Below the pieces are notes generated by a model. It made no database searches and was not told where the DNA came from. It saw only the letters and a list, made by a program, of their open reading frames with translations. A program made the position numbers and the translations under genes. Of a stretch of DNA of 64,000 nt, positions 32,614 to 44,187 are shown piece by piece (the first letter of the stretch is position 1; every line of letters starts with the position of its first letter). Source of the DNA: Arcuatula senhousia (taxonomy: Eukaryota > Mollusca > Bivalvia > Mytilida > Mytilidae); NCBI GenBank assembly GCA_963971305.1, contig OZ020303.1, forward strand, positions 40,722,106 to 40,786,105, in the 5' to 3' direction.

Positions 32614-33568
32614 ATGTGCCTGCTGTTAGTTTTGTTTTTCATCCATTTTTTCTGTGTCAATGGATTTCTTTTGGATAATCCTCAGTCAAACGGTGGTTCT
32701 TTAGCTTCATCCGGGCAGTATGTGACCGTAGCATCATTTATGGACAATAAAAAGCTTCAAGAACAGGAATTTGCCGTTCAGAGACAGCTTGTGAGTCAGT
32801 TGCGTCAAGATGTTGATCAAAGTCTGGCCTTGTTGGCATCGCAAATAAAAGATCAGTTAGACACCGTTGTCGACGAGAAAAAATTAAATGAAACACTTAG
32901 TAGCTTGTTTCTCTTACAACGAAAGTACGAAACTTTGGAACAAAATCATAACCAACTGAAAACCGAACATACTGCTCTCCGACAACAGAATACGGCGTTA
33001 GAAAGCAAAATGAGTGTTTTGGAAACCAAATTGAGCCAGATCATCCAGCTCGATCACGACTTAGAACGTTTAAAGAACACGACAAATTCTAAAGCGGACA
33101 CACAGAGCCACGAAATTTCTTTGATTAAAAATAAAACAGATGAGATCGCAAAACAAGTGACCGCGCTTTATCAGCTTCCAAATATCAAACCTCTTCATGA
33201 GATAGATGTGCTGAAACAGTCCATGGATGCCCTTTCTAAGCGAACTGATACTTTAACCATGAAAGAACAAGCGCGTAGTCAAGATGTCCTCGCCCTCTAT
33301 AACATGACTGTCGATACCAAGTCATCTTTCTCTGATTTCCGTTCCAAAGTCAATCACGATTTCTCCGAAATGAGTGCAAACCAAAGCCGATTTTTTACCG
33401 AGATAAAACAAAACCAAAGCTCTGAAATTAGTCGACTGGAACGTAATTTAGAAAAGCGCCAAAATGAAAGTATGGAGAGTATTATTCGGAAAATAGGAGA
33501 AACTGAGCAACGAGTGAATGAGACGATTGAACTACTGCAGAATGAGATAAATAACAGTACTGAGGAAG
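32614..33568 (+). CDS. C1q-domain protein 1, exon 1: signal peptide and coiled coil
   Basis: ATG at 32614, 318 codons and one base, donor GAAG/GTAAGA. MCLLLVLFFIHFFCVNG is a signal peptide, and the mature protein begins FLLDNPQ, the start shared by all three paralogues. Residues about 45-315 are a long helical, heptad-rich region with many Asn-linked glycosylation sites (NET, NTT, NKT, NMT, NQS, NES, NST). Proteins of this type oligomerise by the coiled coil and display C1q heads. In bivalves they are secreted haemolymph recognition proteins. The 85-codon frame on the other strand is a shadow. Confidence 0.9.
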
Positions 33569-33970
33569 GTAAGACTGTTTTATATTGTACCGAGATTATC
33601 ACTTCACGCAATCCTTTGTGTTCGCAACAATTTGTTTTTGCACCAGGTCTTGATTTTTAAAATTTCAATATAGAAGGTAATAATGAACGAGAAAACCTTG
33701 CTCAATGTACCAAGTCAGCTTGTGCCATCATGGTTTCTCGTTTCTCAACAAATCAAATGCACGTACCTGTTAATGTCTATTTGACAATCGAGGCTCGGTC
33801 ATACCTTAGGTGTGTCGTTTTCATTCAAAGTTATATGATATAATTATAATATATAAAACAAATCTTACGTGTTGATGACTTTATAAATTTTGTAGACTTA
33901 AGTTATGAACTGACCTTTTTTAATTAAATAGTTAAAAGTTTTCATAATAAATCATAATATTTTCTTTCAG

Positions 33971-34362
33971 TTGCCATGACCACCTTCGTGCAAGGTTTGT
34001 CTCTTAACAGCCTTTACGTTGGGACTATTGTTAAATTTTCCGATGTGCAGTTCAGTGTTGGAATAGACAATGTGTCCCAGTTTAAAAGCAGCGGTAAATT
34101 CGTGTGTGAAAAAAGAGGATTGTACTTGGTATCCACAACCTTAGAATTTGATTCCAACGATGCTGAATTCCATTTTTATGTGAATGGTAATGTGTACATG
34201 AAAAATTACAAACACCAACAAAGCATTTGGTGGCATTCCTCCTCAGCAACAATTGTTTTAGACCTTTATCCAGGTGACACTGTCTGGGTACAAATTGGTG
34301 GTACTGCTACTAATGTAAGAGGAGATCAGCATTCAAGATTCTCTATTGTCAAAGTGAAATAA
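33971..34362 (+). CDS. C1q-domain protein 1, exon 2: C1q head
   Basis: A TTTCTTTCAG acceptor. Two bases complete Val319, then the C1q domain runs to residue 448: TIVKFSDVQFSVGI, SSGKFVCEKRGLYLVS, FHFYVNGNVYMKN, YPGDTVWVQIGG and SRFSIVKVK at the very end. The G-x-Y-x-V-S and GD-TVW blocks are standard C1q core strands. The stop TAA overlaps AATAAA (34358-34363), so the 3' UTR must be extremely short. The two-exon split exactly before the globular domain is shared by all three paralogues. Confidence 0.92.
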
Positions 34363-35338
34363 AATACATTATTGACTAATGTCTATTTGTGAGTTTTTTT
34401 ATATATATCGATAAGGACTAATGTATCTATTTGTAATTTGATTAAAAGTGAGTTTGTCACTCATTATTCTATATGCCAAATGTCAAGGAAATACCCCAGT
34501 CAGTTAATGATAACAACATACAACACATTTACTAGACACCATTTCTGCGTAAATATTAGTTGTCTTTGTCGCTGGAAACAAGCTTGTTCTACATATTTTT
34601 TATGAAATATGGAAGCTAACATCATCGTCTTGAACGACGTTTAATTCATAATTAACACCTGGGAATCTCGATAGTCTCAACCAAATGTTGAGCACAGAAA
34701 AAAACTCACGGTCGTTTCCGGTTGAGACTATAATTTGTGTTGAAGCGGAGAATCGAGGAGATATGACCCTTGGCTTTTCAAATTTTCTCATTTATACTCA
34801 CATTTGTGAAAAATCGAAGAATGTCAGGCAACGGCCAGTTGATTTTCCTTTCCAACAATGTTAATAAATACATATTTCAGCCTGTTATCAAAGCTGGGCG
34901 ACTTGCACAAGTTGAAAAAAAGTCACGTTTTCTAATTCAAAGATCGACCCCTAATTTTTTATTATCCGAGTTTCGCAAATTCTTGGTATTTCAGAGACGG
35001 ATTAATTGTCAAATAGGTTTGTTTTGATCATAAACTTAGATACCTAACATCATTTAGACCTAAAATGCATGTAAAACGTCCAAACTTGCATTTTTAACCG
35101 ATGTTGAGAATATCGGGCGCATGTTGAGAATATAAGGCGTATGTTGAGACTATCGACTGTGTCATTTGTAATTAATATGTTTCTCGAAAAGAATGTTTGA
35201 CTTTTAAAAGTTTAAGAAAGTTAAAATGTAGTTAGCAGATGGACAGGGATAGAATTTAAGGGGGTCAGTAAAATGGGAATTAAAAAAGGATTAAATGATA
35301 GAACATATTAAACATATTACTAGAGAAATTAAAGAGCG
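34363..35338. other. Intergenic region after C1q gene 1
   Basis: It contains a small 20-bp triplet repeat (ATGTTGAGAATATCGGGCGC type, 35100-35160), with inverted single copies near 34667 and 34718. No gene was seen. Confidence 0.5.
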
Positions 35339-35451
35339 TTTTTGTTATTGACCTTCAACCAGGTGACACTGTCTGGACACAAATTGGTGGTACTACAACT
35401 AGTGTACGAGGAGATCAGCATTCAAGATTTTCTATTGTGAAAGTGAAGTAG
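35339..35451 (+). pseudogene. C1q head relic
   Basis: Codes for FVIDLQPGDTVWTQIGG and ends RFSIVKVK plus TAG, the last ~36 codons of a C1q exon with nothing upstream. It is closest to C1q gene 3 (FVIDLQPG, TQIGGTTTSVRG), although it lies beside gene 1. It keeps the GDTVW aspartate that gene 3 has lost. Its stop is TAG, so the AATAAA overlap of the live genes is gone. Confidence 0.85.
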
Positions 35452-35850
35452 AATACACCGTTAAAGAATTGAACTTATTGTGTTTAAATAAATATATATG
35501 AATATTAATTTTAATTATTTTGATAAAAAGTGGACTTAGTGTGAGTCTAAATCTGATATCATGGAAATATTTAGATCAATGTTCTTATAACTTACATAGG
35601 AAGAAACTTACTAAAACCCTTCTTTCGAATTGACAATCAACTTACCAAAACGATAGTTGGGTACTGATTTTCGATCCAAAATACAATAAATTTAATTAGA
35701 ATACTGCAATTTAATTGGACAATTTTTTTTTCATATCCAAATAAAAAACGTATGAGGAAATGACAACTATTTACAGGAAGTGACATCTTTTTTTAGTTCT
35801 TTTTTTTAAATGTTATGAATTGTTCTGAAAATTTGTTTATATTTATAGAT

Positions 35851-36614
35851 AACCGCTGCTGGTGGACCAGAGTTCCCCGAGGGTAATCACAAGCCTGGTC
35901 GTCAGACTTGTCTGACACGATTTACCATAAAATTTCTTATGGTTTTTTTTTTCGCTGAAATTTCCGTTCTATCAAATTCAAAATTGTTTAAAACACCAGG
36001 TTTCTTTCCTTGTAATGTACATGGTCTATATCCTTGGTGCTGGATTTGGCTTCCTTGTTCGAACATTTTGGTTTTGAGTACTTTTCGTTTTCAACAGTTT
36101 TGAAATTTGACATTCCAATGTTTTGATTTAAATGCTACTGATGAGAGGTTACTCCTTGAAATATCGATATATAGCATATCCAAATTAACCGTTTATACCC
36201 GCATTTTGGTATTTGTAATTTTGAAACCACTGGGCGATAACCGCTGCGAGTGGACCAGAGGTCCCCGAGGGTAATCACATGCCTGGTCGTCAGACTTGTC
36301 TGACACGATTGACCATAAATTTTCAAATATTTTTGTGGCTGAAATTTCCGTTCTTTCAAATTCAAAATTGTTTAAAACACCAGGTTTCTTTCCTTGTAAT
36401 GCACATGGTCGATATCCTCGGTGCTGGATTTGGCTTCCTTGTTCGAACATTTTGGTTTTGAGTACTTTTCGTTTTCAACAGTTTTGGAATTTGACCTTCC
36501 AATGTTTTGATTTAAATGCTACTGATGAGAGGTTACTCCTTGAAATATCGATATATAGCATATCCAAATTAATTAACCGTTTATACCCGCGTTTTGGTAT
36601 TTGTTATTTTGAAG
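35851..36614 (+). repeat. Two R3 repeat copies in tandem
   Basis: Both begin GATAACCGCTGC (35851, 36236; period 385) with GGTGGACCAGAG or GAGTGGACCAGAG and GTCGTCAGACTTGTCTGAC. Both end near CCCGCGTTTTGGTATTTG. Frames across them are not conserved as protein. Confidence 0.75.
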
Positions 36615-36864
36615 AGCGTTCAAATCCCACTTTTCTGTTCCGTTATTTCTAATCGAAATCATTTTGATTTCGGAGTAAGTTTCCTCGGAACTTTCGGTAT
36701 CAATAACGATGTAAGGGAGTGTAAATATGAAAAAGTTGTGCATTTGCGTTGTGTTTATTAGTTTTACGTAAGCAAGATGGCTACGCTAACTATATAAGGA
36801 ACCTATAAGAGTAACGTCACAAGAACATATCGTTACAATATTATGACGCTCTTCTAGCACATTT

Positions 36865-37115
36865 CCAACATTCCCAATAGATCGAAGCTGTCAGATGACC
36901 CCTTATAGGAACTATGGCACTTTAAAGGTAAAAAAGCCGAGTTTTTTTCACGTTTTTTGTCCTATTGAATGAAAAATATTGCAGATAGAGAAAAGTCATT
37001 GCTCGCATATACCTTCAGCTCAATAAACTCTACTAAAGTCACCTTTGGGTCGAAGCTGTTAAAGAAGTCCCATATGGCTTAAGGACCAGGTGGGCGATTC
37101 AGGCTTCTTGTAACC
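36865..37115 (-). repeat. Relic of the 4081-type Helitron-like element
   Basis: It shares AGATAGAGAAAAG, GTCAGATGACCCCTTATAGG and the terminal GACCAGGTGGGCGATTCAGG block in the same orientation as the 4081-6823 copy. Confidence 0.6.
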
Positions 37116-37324
37116 TCTTCCCATAGTCTATGCGGAGCTAAAACTACATATAGAAGTAAAATATAAGGCGTATATCGTCAAAATACTTAGTATAGCATAA
37201 GCAGATTATGTTCTCTTTCGTGTTACCAGATTACCTTTTTCTCTTTTTTTTTCTTTCCGTACAAGTTGTATCTTAAATAACGCATAATTTGTTCCTAAAG
37301 GATTTCCGTATTAAACGTTAATAG

Positions 37325-37745
37325 GTCGATATCCACTGCTGGTGGACCAGAGGCTCACAAGTGAACTCCAGGCCTGTTCGTCAGACTTGTCTGACACGAG
37401 TTTGTCATTGCATGCCCTTTCGGACCTTTAACACTCTAATATCCCGTTCTCTTTGCTTCTGTTTTTTACCATAAGTTTTAATACTTTCATCGTCGAAATT
37501 TCCCGATTGTAAAAATCAAAACTGTTTAAAAGACCATGTTTGTTTCCTTGTAATGGAAATGATCGATATCCTCAGTGCTGGCTTTGGCTTTTCTGTTTGA
37601 ACTGTTTTCGATTTGAGTACTTTTCGTTAAATACCTTTGGTTTTTGACCTTCGAATGCTTTGCTTATGTGAGCTATCTCCTTATAATATACATTTACAGC
37701 ATAACCAAATTATCCGGTTTATACCCGTTTTGGTATTTGTATTAT
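37325..37745 (+). repeat. R3 repeat, diverged copy with Penelope-like tail motif
   Basis: It starts GGTGGACCAGAGGCTC, then GTCAGACTTGTCTGACACG, then GCCCTTTCGGACC and CTTTGCTTCTG. That is the tail motif also found at the 3' ends of the Penelope-like elements here. Confidence 0.55.
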
Positions 37746-38393
37746 TAATAACAACAATAATGAAATTACCTTACAAGTGGAGGCCAAATGACAGGGCATG
37801 GTTTATATTTTTCTACATATTAAGGCTAACTGAAAAATACAAAGAAAATACTCCGGCAAAACGTATCAAGAAGGCACGTAATAAATATTACAATATTATG
37901 CAAAAAAATCTATCTATAGACGCTGCAATGTCTTATTTAGTAATTGAATGTGTAGTTTAGACTACACATAGACTAATGAAAAAAACACGAAAATATCAGC
38001 CATTTTATTCAAACTGTTAACCTCAAACCTTTTCTACAAAGTAACATCAAGATTTTATACGAAGAGTTCTAAAACTGCGTCTGGTGTACGTTTCGTCTAT
38101 AGAAAAAATTCAAAGCAGACGCTCAAACCAAAAGTTGAAAAGCCAAATAAAGGTAAAAACAAAACTTCGGAACTGGGTGAATAGACTAAAAGAGAATATT
38201 GTAGATCCATATATCTAACAGGCTGCAAAATTACAAAAGTAAGACTTAAACTATGCATCTTAGAAGTCTTATACTCTTTAAATTTCACAATGAAAATTTA
38301 GACTTTCAGGCATCTTTAATTAAAAAAAGAACCTAACAAACATGTACACCAATGATATATGCTTCTTGTTGCATTTCGTTAAAGATAACATAA
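37746..38393. other. Intergenic, nothing recognised
   Basis: Short frames on both strands show no familiar domain. No repeat family was matched within the window. Confidence 0.4.
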
Positions 38394-40200
38394 CGAGAGG
38401 CTCACAGGAGCCTGAATCGTTCGCTTAACTAATATGCATAAAGACTATTAAGCAAAAATTATCTGACAATAAAATGAGGATAATTTTAATATTAAAGGGG
38501 TCATCTGACAACATGGTTGAACTTTATACAGTAAAATAAAAAATAATATTTAAAGACATAATAACCTATCATTTCGGCAATTTTTGAAAAATAATGAAAT
38601 TCACACTATTTGAAGAATATATTGTAAAACCTTAAAAGAAACTGTTAAATTTTCAAAAAACCTGCCAGAAAGTATCCTTTTCGACGGAAAACTGAAGAAA
38701 AAAACGCAGTGTCAAAAAAGAGGACAAACTAATTATAGAATGTAAACATTTGCGGGTACCGGTTAACTGAGAAACAAAAATTAACCAAACGAAACGGAGC
38801 GGAAGAAAAACGATATCGATAAAGATGGGAACGTAAACAGTAAAATAAGCAACCGAAATCTATAAAGAAAGAAAACAAAATCGAGCAAAACTGGTAAAAA
38901 AAAAAGAAAACTGAATTGATTTTAGCCGACATCAGTCGTTTTTCCTAATTTACCTATTTCGTTTTCTCTTCGCCTCGTTTGGTTACATTTCATTTCTCAG
39001 TTTAACAGTACCCAGTTTACCAAAAGTAAATATTTATGCTGGACAATACTTAATCAATGCGAATAATCAAAAGAAGATTATTTTATAGAAAACTGCAAAA
39101 CATTGAGTTTTTATGTTGGTAAAGGTAAGTTTTAGATAGTATATTATCAATATATGTACTTTTTATTCAATGTCAAAAATTGCGAAATTGATAGGTTCTA
39201 TGTCTTTAAGCAATTGAAAGCCTTTTTAAATAATTTTCTGCTTTCGACATTCTAAGGGAAATGACTCCTTAAATAAACGGTCCTACATCTTTGACTTTTT
39301 TTCATTAATTTTAGGATATCGAGTAGCTAACAGGGTAATAACTCCAACATTGGTTGTTGGATCTTCTTCAAAGTTTCACAGGATATGTAGATCTTTAGGT
39401 GTTGATCGTTTTTCTTTTCATAAGGCTTAAAAATCTGTCACCGTTTTTGAGGTAATAGCAAAAAATTACAACTTTCCCCTATGTTCTATTTTTAGCAACG
39501 GCGACCATTTTTTACGACCAATAAAAAATTCTCACCTTAAATCAATAAACCTACTGCTAATCAACAATTATACCAAGTTTGGTTTCATTAGACTTTTAAA
39601 ACGTGTTAGAGGAGGTAACGTTTTTAATGCAATTGAGGAAATACTTTATAAATGGTCAATTTTGACGTTCTAAGGATAATAACTCCTAAAGGAATGGTCC
39701 TACAACGTTGATTTTTTTTTCATGTTATGTAGATGGCGATGTGCTTAACAATATGTAATTTAAATTTCACCAATATTGTATGTACTGATTTATATATTTA
39801 GCTTAATAATTTCAGTTTTTTTTTTCAAAGAAAGAAAATGGGCGATAATTCCTACATGGGTCGTTGAATGTTCTTCACATTAACAGTGCATTTAAGGCTT
39901 GAGATGCTGATAACATTCACATGCCATTTTTTATATCTGTATATAACCGTTTTTGAGTTACTTACAAAAAACTGCAATTTCCCCCTATGTTCTATTTTTA
40001 GCACCGGCGGCCATGTTTTACGACAACACAAAAATCCTTATATAGGTTATATGCACTTAGTTCTTATGAACAACCTTACCAAGTTTGGTAAATAAAGTGT
40101 CAGAAGAGTTAACGTTTTAAAACTTTAAGGGCGATGGACGGAAAGACTACGGGCGGACGACGGACACAAAGAAATGACCATACGGATCAGGTGAGCTAAA
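38394..40200 (+). mobile_element. Decayed Helitron-like element
   Basis: It starts ACGAGAGGCTCACAGGAGCC, followed by a TGAATCG block, and ends GGATCAGGTGAGCTAAAA after a GGACGGA/GGGCGGACGACGGACAC stretch. Ends match the family of 59958-62226. Internal modules (TAACTCC, TTCTATTTTTAGC, GGCCATGTTTTACGAC) are duplicated near 39480 and 39985. Confidence 0.55.
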
Positions 40201-40400
40201 ACCGAAGTCATTCTAAGTGAAGAATCCATACTAGAAACTCATCTTTTCTTTGTATTAGGACAAGAAAATATTTTGCTATTCAACATATAATTGAAGCGCA
40301 AAACGAATACCCTTGAAGACAAATCTCCCTCTAAAATGCCGTTCAGTTCATGAATGATTCAAATGCAAACGACAAAAATATTTGTTACCTATATATATGT

Positions 40401-40806
40401 AAATAAATAGCCACAAAATCGCAAGAGTAGAGTAGCCGTAAAAATATATTGGTTAAGAATACATAAGATTACCCATGAAACTGGGTTAAATGTAAAAAAG
40501 TGGACCATATCAAAAAAATTCTCTTACCAAATATCAGTCGCATAAGTATAACACTTTTCAATTATTCATTTTCCACAAAGGTCTTACAAAAGCAAGAAAA
40601 ACTCATTTTTGCTTAAAGGAAACTGTATGATCAAAAAAGAACATTTTTTCAAACTTCATTGCTATCTACGGAATTGGAACAAAAACTTACTATTTAAGAC
40701 GCGATTAGACTTATCTATTTGCTTATATAAAATCCAAACACTATATGTTCATTTTATCAATAGTAGTTCGGTTTTCTCAAAGTCACACTATATACAGTAC
40801 TAGATC
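40401..40806 (+). promoter_or_regulatory. Promoter of C1q gene 2, duplicated with gene 3
   Basis: It matches 56307-56790 base by base over long blocks (AGTGGACCATAT, AAATATCAGTCGC, TTACAAAAGCAAGAAAAA). A TATATAAAA box is at 40724-40732 in both. In gene 3 the box lies 131 bases before ATG. Here the distance is 339 because of the insertion that follows. Confidence 0.7.
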
Positions 40807-41025
40807 ACTGACTGATGGGTATTTATAGTCGCGACTAGGGGAAAGCCCCTCTGCGTCGACTTATACCAATCGGTATAGACTCGCTATGTGCCATGGGTCG
40901 TCCAGCCCATGACACACCACCGCCAGTGTTAGCTGCTCCAGAGTATCCTTTGTTGTCGCTGGAGCAGGGCCCGTCTTCCACCACGGGGAGGTACTGGTCG
41001 GAATTCTGGAAGACAGTACTAGATC
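40807..41025. mobile_element. Short GC-rich insertion with 13-bp target duplication in the 5' leader of C1q gene 2
   Basis: ACAGTACTAGATC is repeated at 40794-40806 and 41013-41025. The matching position in gene 3 (TTACTAGATCAAAGTCCG) has no insert. The ~206-bp insert is much more GC-rich than its surroundings and ends 37 bases before ATG. The length and duplication size fit a SINE, but I cannot recognise a tRNA or 5S head or an A-tail, so the class is open. Confidence 0.65.
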
Positions 41026-41062
41026 AAAGTCCGATTTAATATTTATACATAATTCATACAAG

Positions 41063-42005
41063 ATGGCGTGGTGTGTGCTTATTTCGATTTCGATTTTTAT
41101 TCGATGTCAATTTGTGAAAAGTTTTCTCCTGGATACCCCTCAAACCATCGGAGGATCATCATCGTCTGGACAATACGTGACATTGACCAAATTCATGGAG
41201 GAAATGAAGCTACAGGAACAGGAAATCACCATACAAAGGCAGGTAACCGATAAACTGCGACATGATATGGATAACAGTCTAGCTCTGTTGGTCTCGCAGA
41301 TGAAAGATTATTTCAGCAGTTTAGAGCAAAAAATGGTTGATGAAAGAAAACTTAACGAAACAAAAGAAATTTTGCTTCTACTTCAACTAAAATACCAGAA
41401 ACTGGAACACAATCATGACCAACTGAAAACCGAATTTACTGCACTTCAACAGAAATATTCCATATTGACAAGCAAATACAATGTTCTTGAAAACAAATCA
41501 AGCCAGAACGATCAACACATAGATCAATCTCTTGAAAGTTTTAAAAACTCTTCTAACGCAAAACAGGATGCCCAGAGCCAGGACATTTCTGTAATTAAAA
41601 ATATAACAGATCAACTTACAAAAAATGTGACCGCGCTTGTTCATCTTCCCAACATTAAACCACTTCATGAAATTGATTTTCTGAAACAGTCCTTGGAAGC
41701 ACTTTCTAAGCGAACCGACACTTTAACCATGAAAGAAGAAGCACGCAGTCAAGATTTCCTCGCGCTCTATAACATGGCTGTGGAGACCAAATCATCTTTC
41801 TTTGATTTCCGTTCCAAAGTCAATCATGTTTTCTCCAAAATGAGTGCAAACCAGAGAAAAACTTTTACTGAGTTGAAACAAAACCAAACCTTCGAAATTA
41901 GTCGATTAGAGCGTACTTTAGAAAAGCAACAGAATGAAAGCGAGCTTCGAGTAAATGAAACGTTTGAACAACTGCAGGATGCGATTAAAAACAGTACAGA
42001 GAAAG
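41063..42005 (+). CDS. C1q-domain protein 2, exon 1: signal peptide and coiled coil
   Basis: ATG at 41063, 314 codons and one base, donor AAAG/GTAAAA. The N-terminus MAWCVLISISIFIRCQFVKS is a signal peptide, then FLLDTPQTIGGSSSSGQYVT. The coiled coil occupies about residues 45-310. A block near residues 210-290 (PLHEIDFLKQSLEALSKRTD, TLTMKEEARSQ, LALYNM) is the best-conserved part of this exon among the paralogues. This copy lacks about 15 residues after EKQQNES relative to genes 1 and 3. Confidence 0.9.
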
Positions 42006-42029
42006 GTAAAACAAAGGGCTATTAAAAAC

Positions 42030-43265
42030 GAAAGAATATGGAATATGTGCCAGAAAGACACGATCCACATATTGAAATGATTTTGATAAATGTACAACAG
42101 CCAAATTTCACTGCGTTTGAAGCGCTTTTCTGGATTAACCTCCATCAGACACGCTAGGAGTAGAACACCTGGAAAACCGTTAGAATATTAGATTTTATTT
42201 AACAAAAAACAGAAGCCAAAAATATTACAACAATGACCAAACAGATAAATTTATCAAATTTTAAAGAAATAGCCAAACGTTGTCAAATTTTTCGAAATAT
42301 GTAATCTGTGTCTTTCCATCACATATTTCAGTATTCGAAAATATATGAGCATACAACTGAAGCACGAGGAAGATTTCTACGACCTCCACACGAGACTAAA
42401 GCCAAACTCTGAAATAATGATAAAAACGATAGAATATGGAATATGTACCAGAAAGAAACGATCCACATTGAAATGATTTTGATAAATGTACAACAGCCTA
42501 ATTTCACTGCGTGTGAACCGCTTTTCTGGATTAACCTTCATCAGACACGCTAGAAGTAAAACACTGGGAAAACTGGTAGAATATTAGATTTGATAAAACA
42601 AAAAAACAGAAGACAAAAATATTACAACAATGACCAAACAGATAAATTTATCAAATTTTAAAGAAATAGCCAAACGTTGTCAATTTTTCGAAATATGTAA
42701 TCTGTGTCTTTCCATCACATATTCCAGTACTCGAAAATATATAACAGCATACAACTGAAACACGGGAAAACTTTCTACGACTCCACGCGGCACTAATGCA
42801 AAACTTTAAAATTATAATAAAAACGAAAAAATATGGAATATGTTCAAGAAAGACACGATCCAAATATTGAAATGATTTTGATAAATGTACAACAGCAAAA
42901 TTTCACTGCATGTGAAGCCCTTTTCTGGATTAACCTTCATCAGACACGCTAGGAGTAGAGCACTTGGAAAACTGGTAAAATATTAGATTTGATAAAACAA
43001 AAATATAGAAGCCAAAAATATTACAACAATGACCAAACAGATAAATTTATCAAATTTTAAAGAAATAGCCAAGCGTTGTCAAAATTTTGAAATATGTAAA
43101 CTGTGTCTTTCCATCACATAAACCAGTACTCGAAAATATATAAGAGCATAAAACTGAAGCACGAAGAAGCTTTCTACGACCTCCACACGGCACTAAAGCC
43201 AATATCTGAAATAATAATAAAATCGAAAGAATATGAAATATGTGCCAAAAAGACACGATCCATAT
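42030..43265. repeat. Tandem array of a ~398-bp unit
   Basis: GAATATGGAATATGT and variants start units at 42034, 42432, 42829 and 43229. Three full units and a fragment contain AATGATTTTGATAAATGTAC, TTCTGGATTAACC and CAATGACCAAACAGATAAAT. Frames are broken in every unit. Confidence 0.85.
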
Positions 43266-43521
43266 ATTGAAATGATAATAACTTTTTCATTTTCAAATTT
43301 GTTTTGTCATAAAAGGGGGAAATGCAAAGCTTTGTATCGATCGACAAGAAAACAAAAAATAAAGACATTTAGAAAAGAATTCCACTTAATCCGGTGCTTA
43401 GAACGTCCTAGATTTGCAATGAGGTGTGAGTTCAAGGCTTCCCTGTGACTTTTTGATGAAAAACAGCAATAAAAAAGCTATTTACATGTTTTATATAGTG
43501 TATTTGTGTCATGCATATATG

Positions 43522-44187
43522 TTACAGTAAATTTGTGTTATCAGTAAATACGTGAATTTCCTAAATCTGTCAGTAAATTCATGTATTTAATTTACTGAGC
43601 GATTTAGGAAATATATGCATTTCCTGAGGTTGATTTACCATTTACGTCTCACCTGCGAAGCAGAGCGGGACAGAGGTGTTACTCTACCGGCGGTGGCGGC
43701 GGCCTTAAATTTAAGGGGTTAGGATTTGCAAGCTCCTCCATATCTCAAGAACTATAAATCCAAGGTTGATAAAAATTGGTATGCAAAAGCCCCAGAAGTT
43801 GCTTAACACAGTTGGATCCCCATCTTTTGACCTTGACCTTGATTTTCTGGTTGAGTGACTTTGACAATTTTCAATACATATGATAGCAGTGTTAAAGTCT
43901 GATGAGCACCTCGATTTTCTGGTTGAGTGACTTTGATTATTTTTATTGCATGTATTAGCAATGTTAAAGTACTATGAACACCTTTTGATCTCAGACACAG
44001 AAGACATTTATAAATTCAAAACATAGTGTAAGTAAAAAAGAATTATTGTTTTCTGATGGTGCCGTCAGGCTTTAGTGTTTACTCTTGTTAGTAAATACGT
44101 GTCTTTACTGAGTAAATTCGCGTATTCAAAGCAAAATTTCAGTAGATACGCATATTAACTGATTACACATATTTACTGTAGCATATA
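43522..44187. mobile_element. Short element with ~35-bp terminal inverted repeats
   Basis: The left end TACAGTAAATTTGTGTTATC mirrors the right end, whose reverse complement is TACAGTAAATATGTGTAATC. GCATATA flanks both sides and may be the target duplication. It holds a foreign GC-rich piece from about 43645 (CGGCGGTGGCGGCGG). Confidence 0.6.

Noticed and set aside
42034..43260. Frames in the 398-bp units as genes
   Set aside because: Each unit breaks the frame at different places and no peptide is conserved between units.
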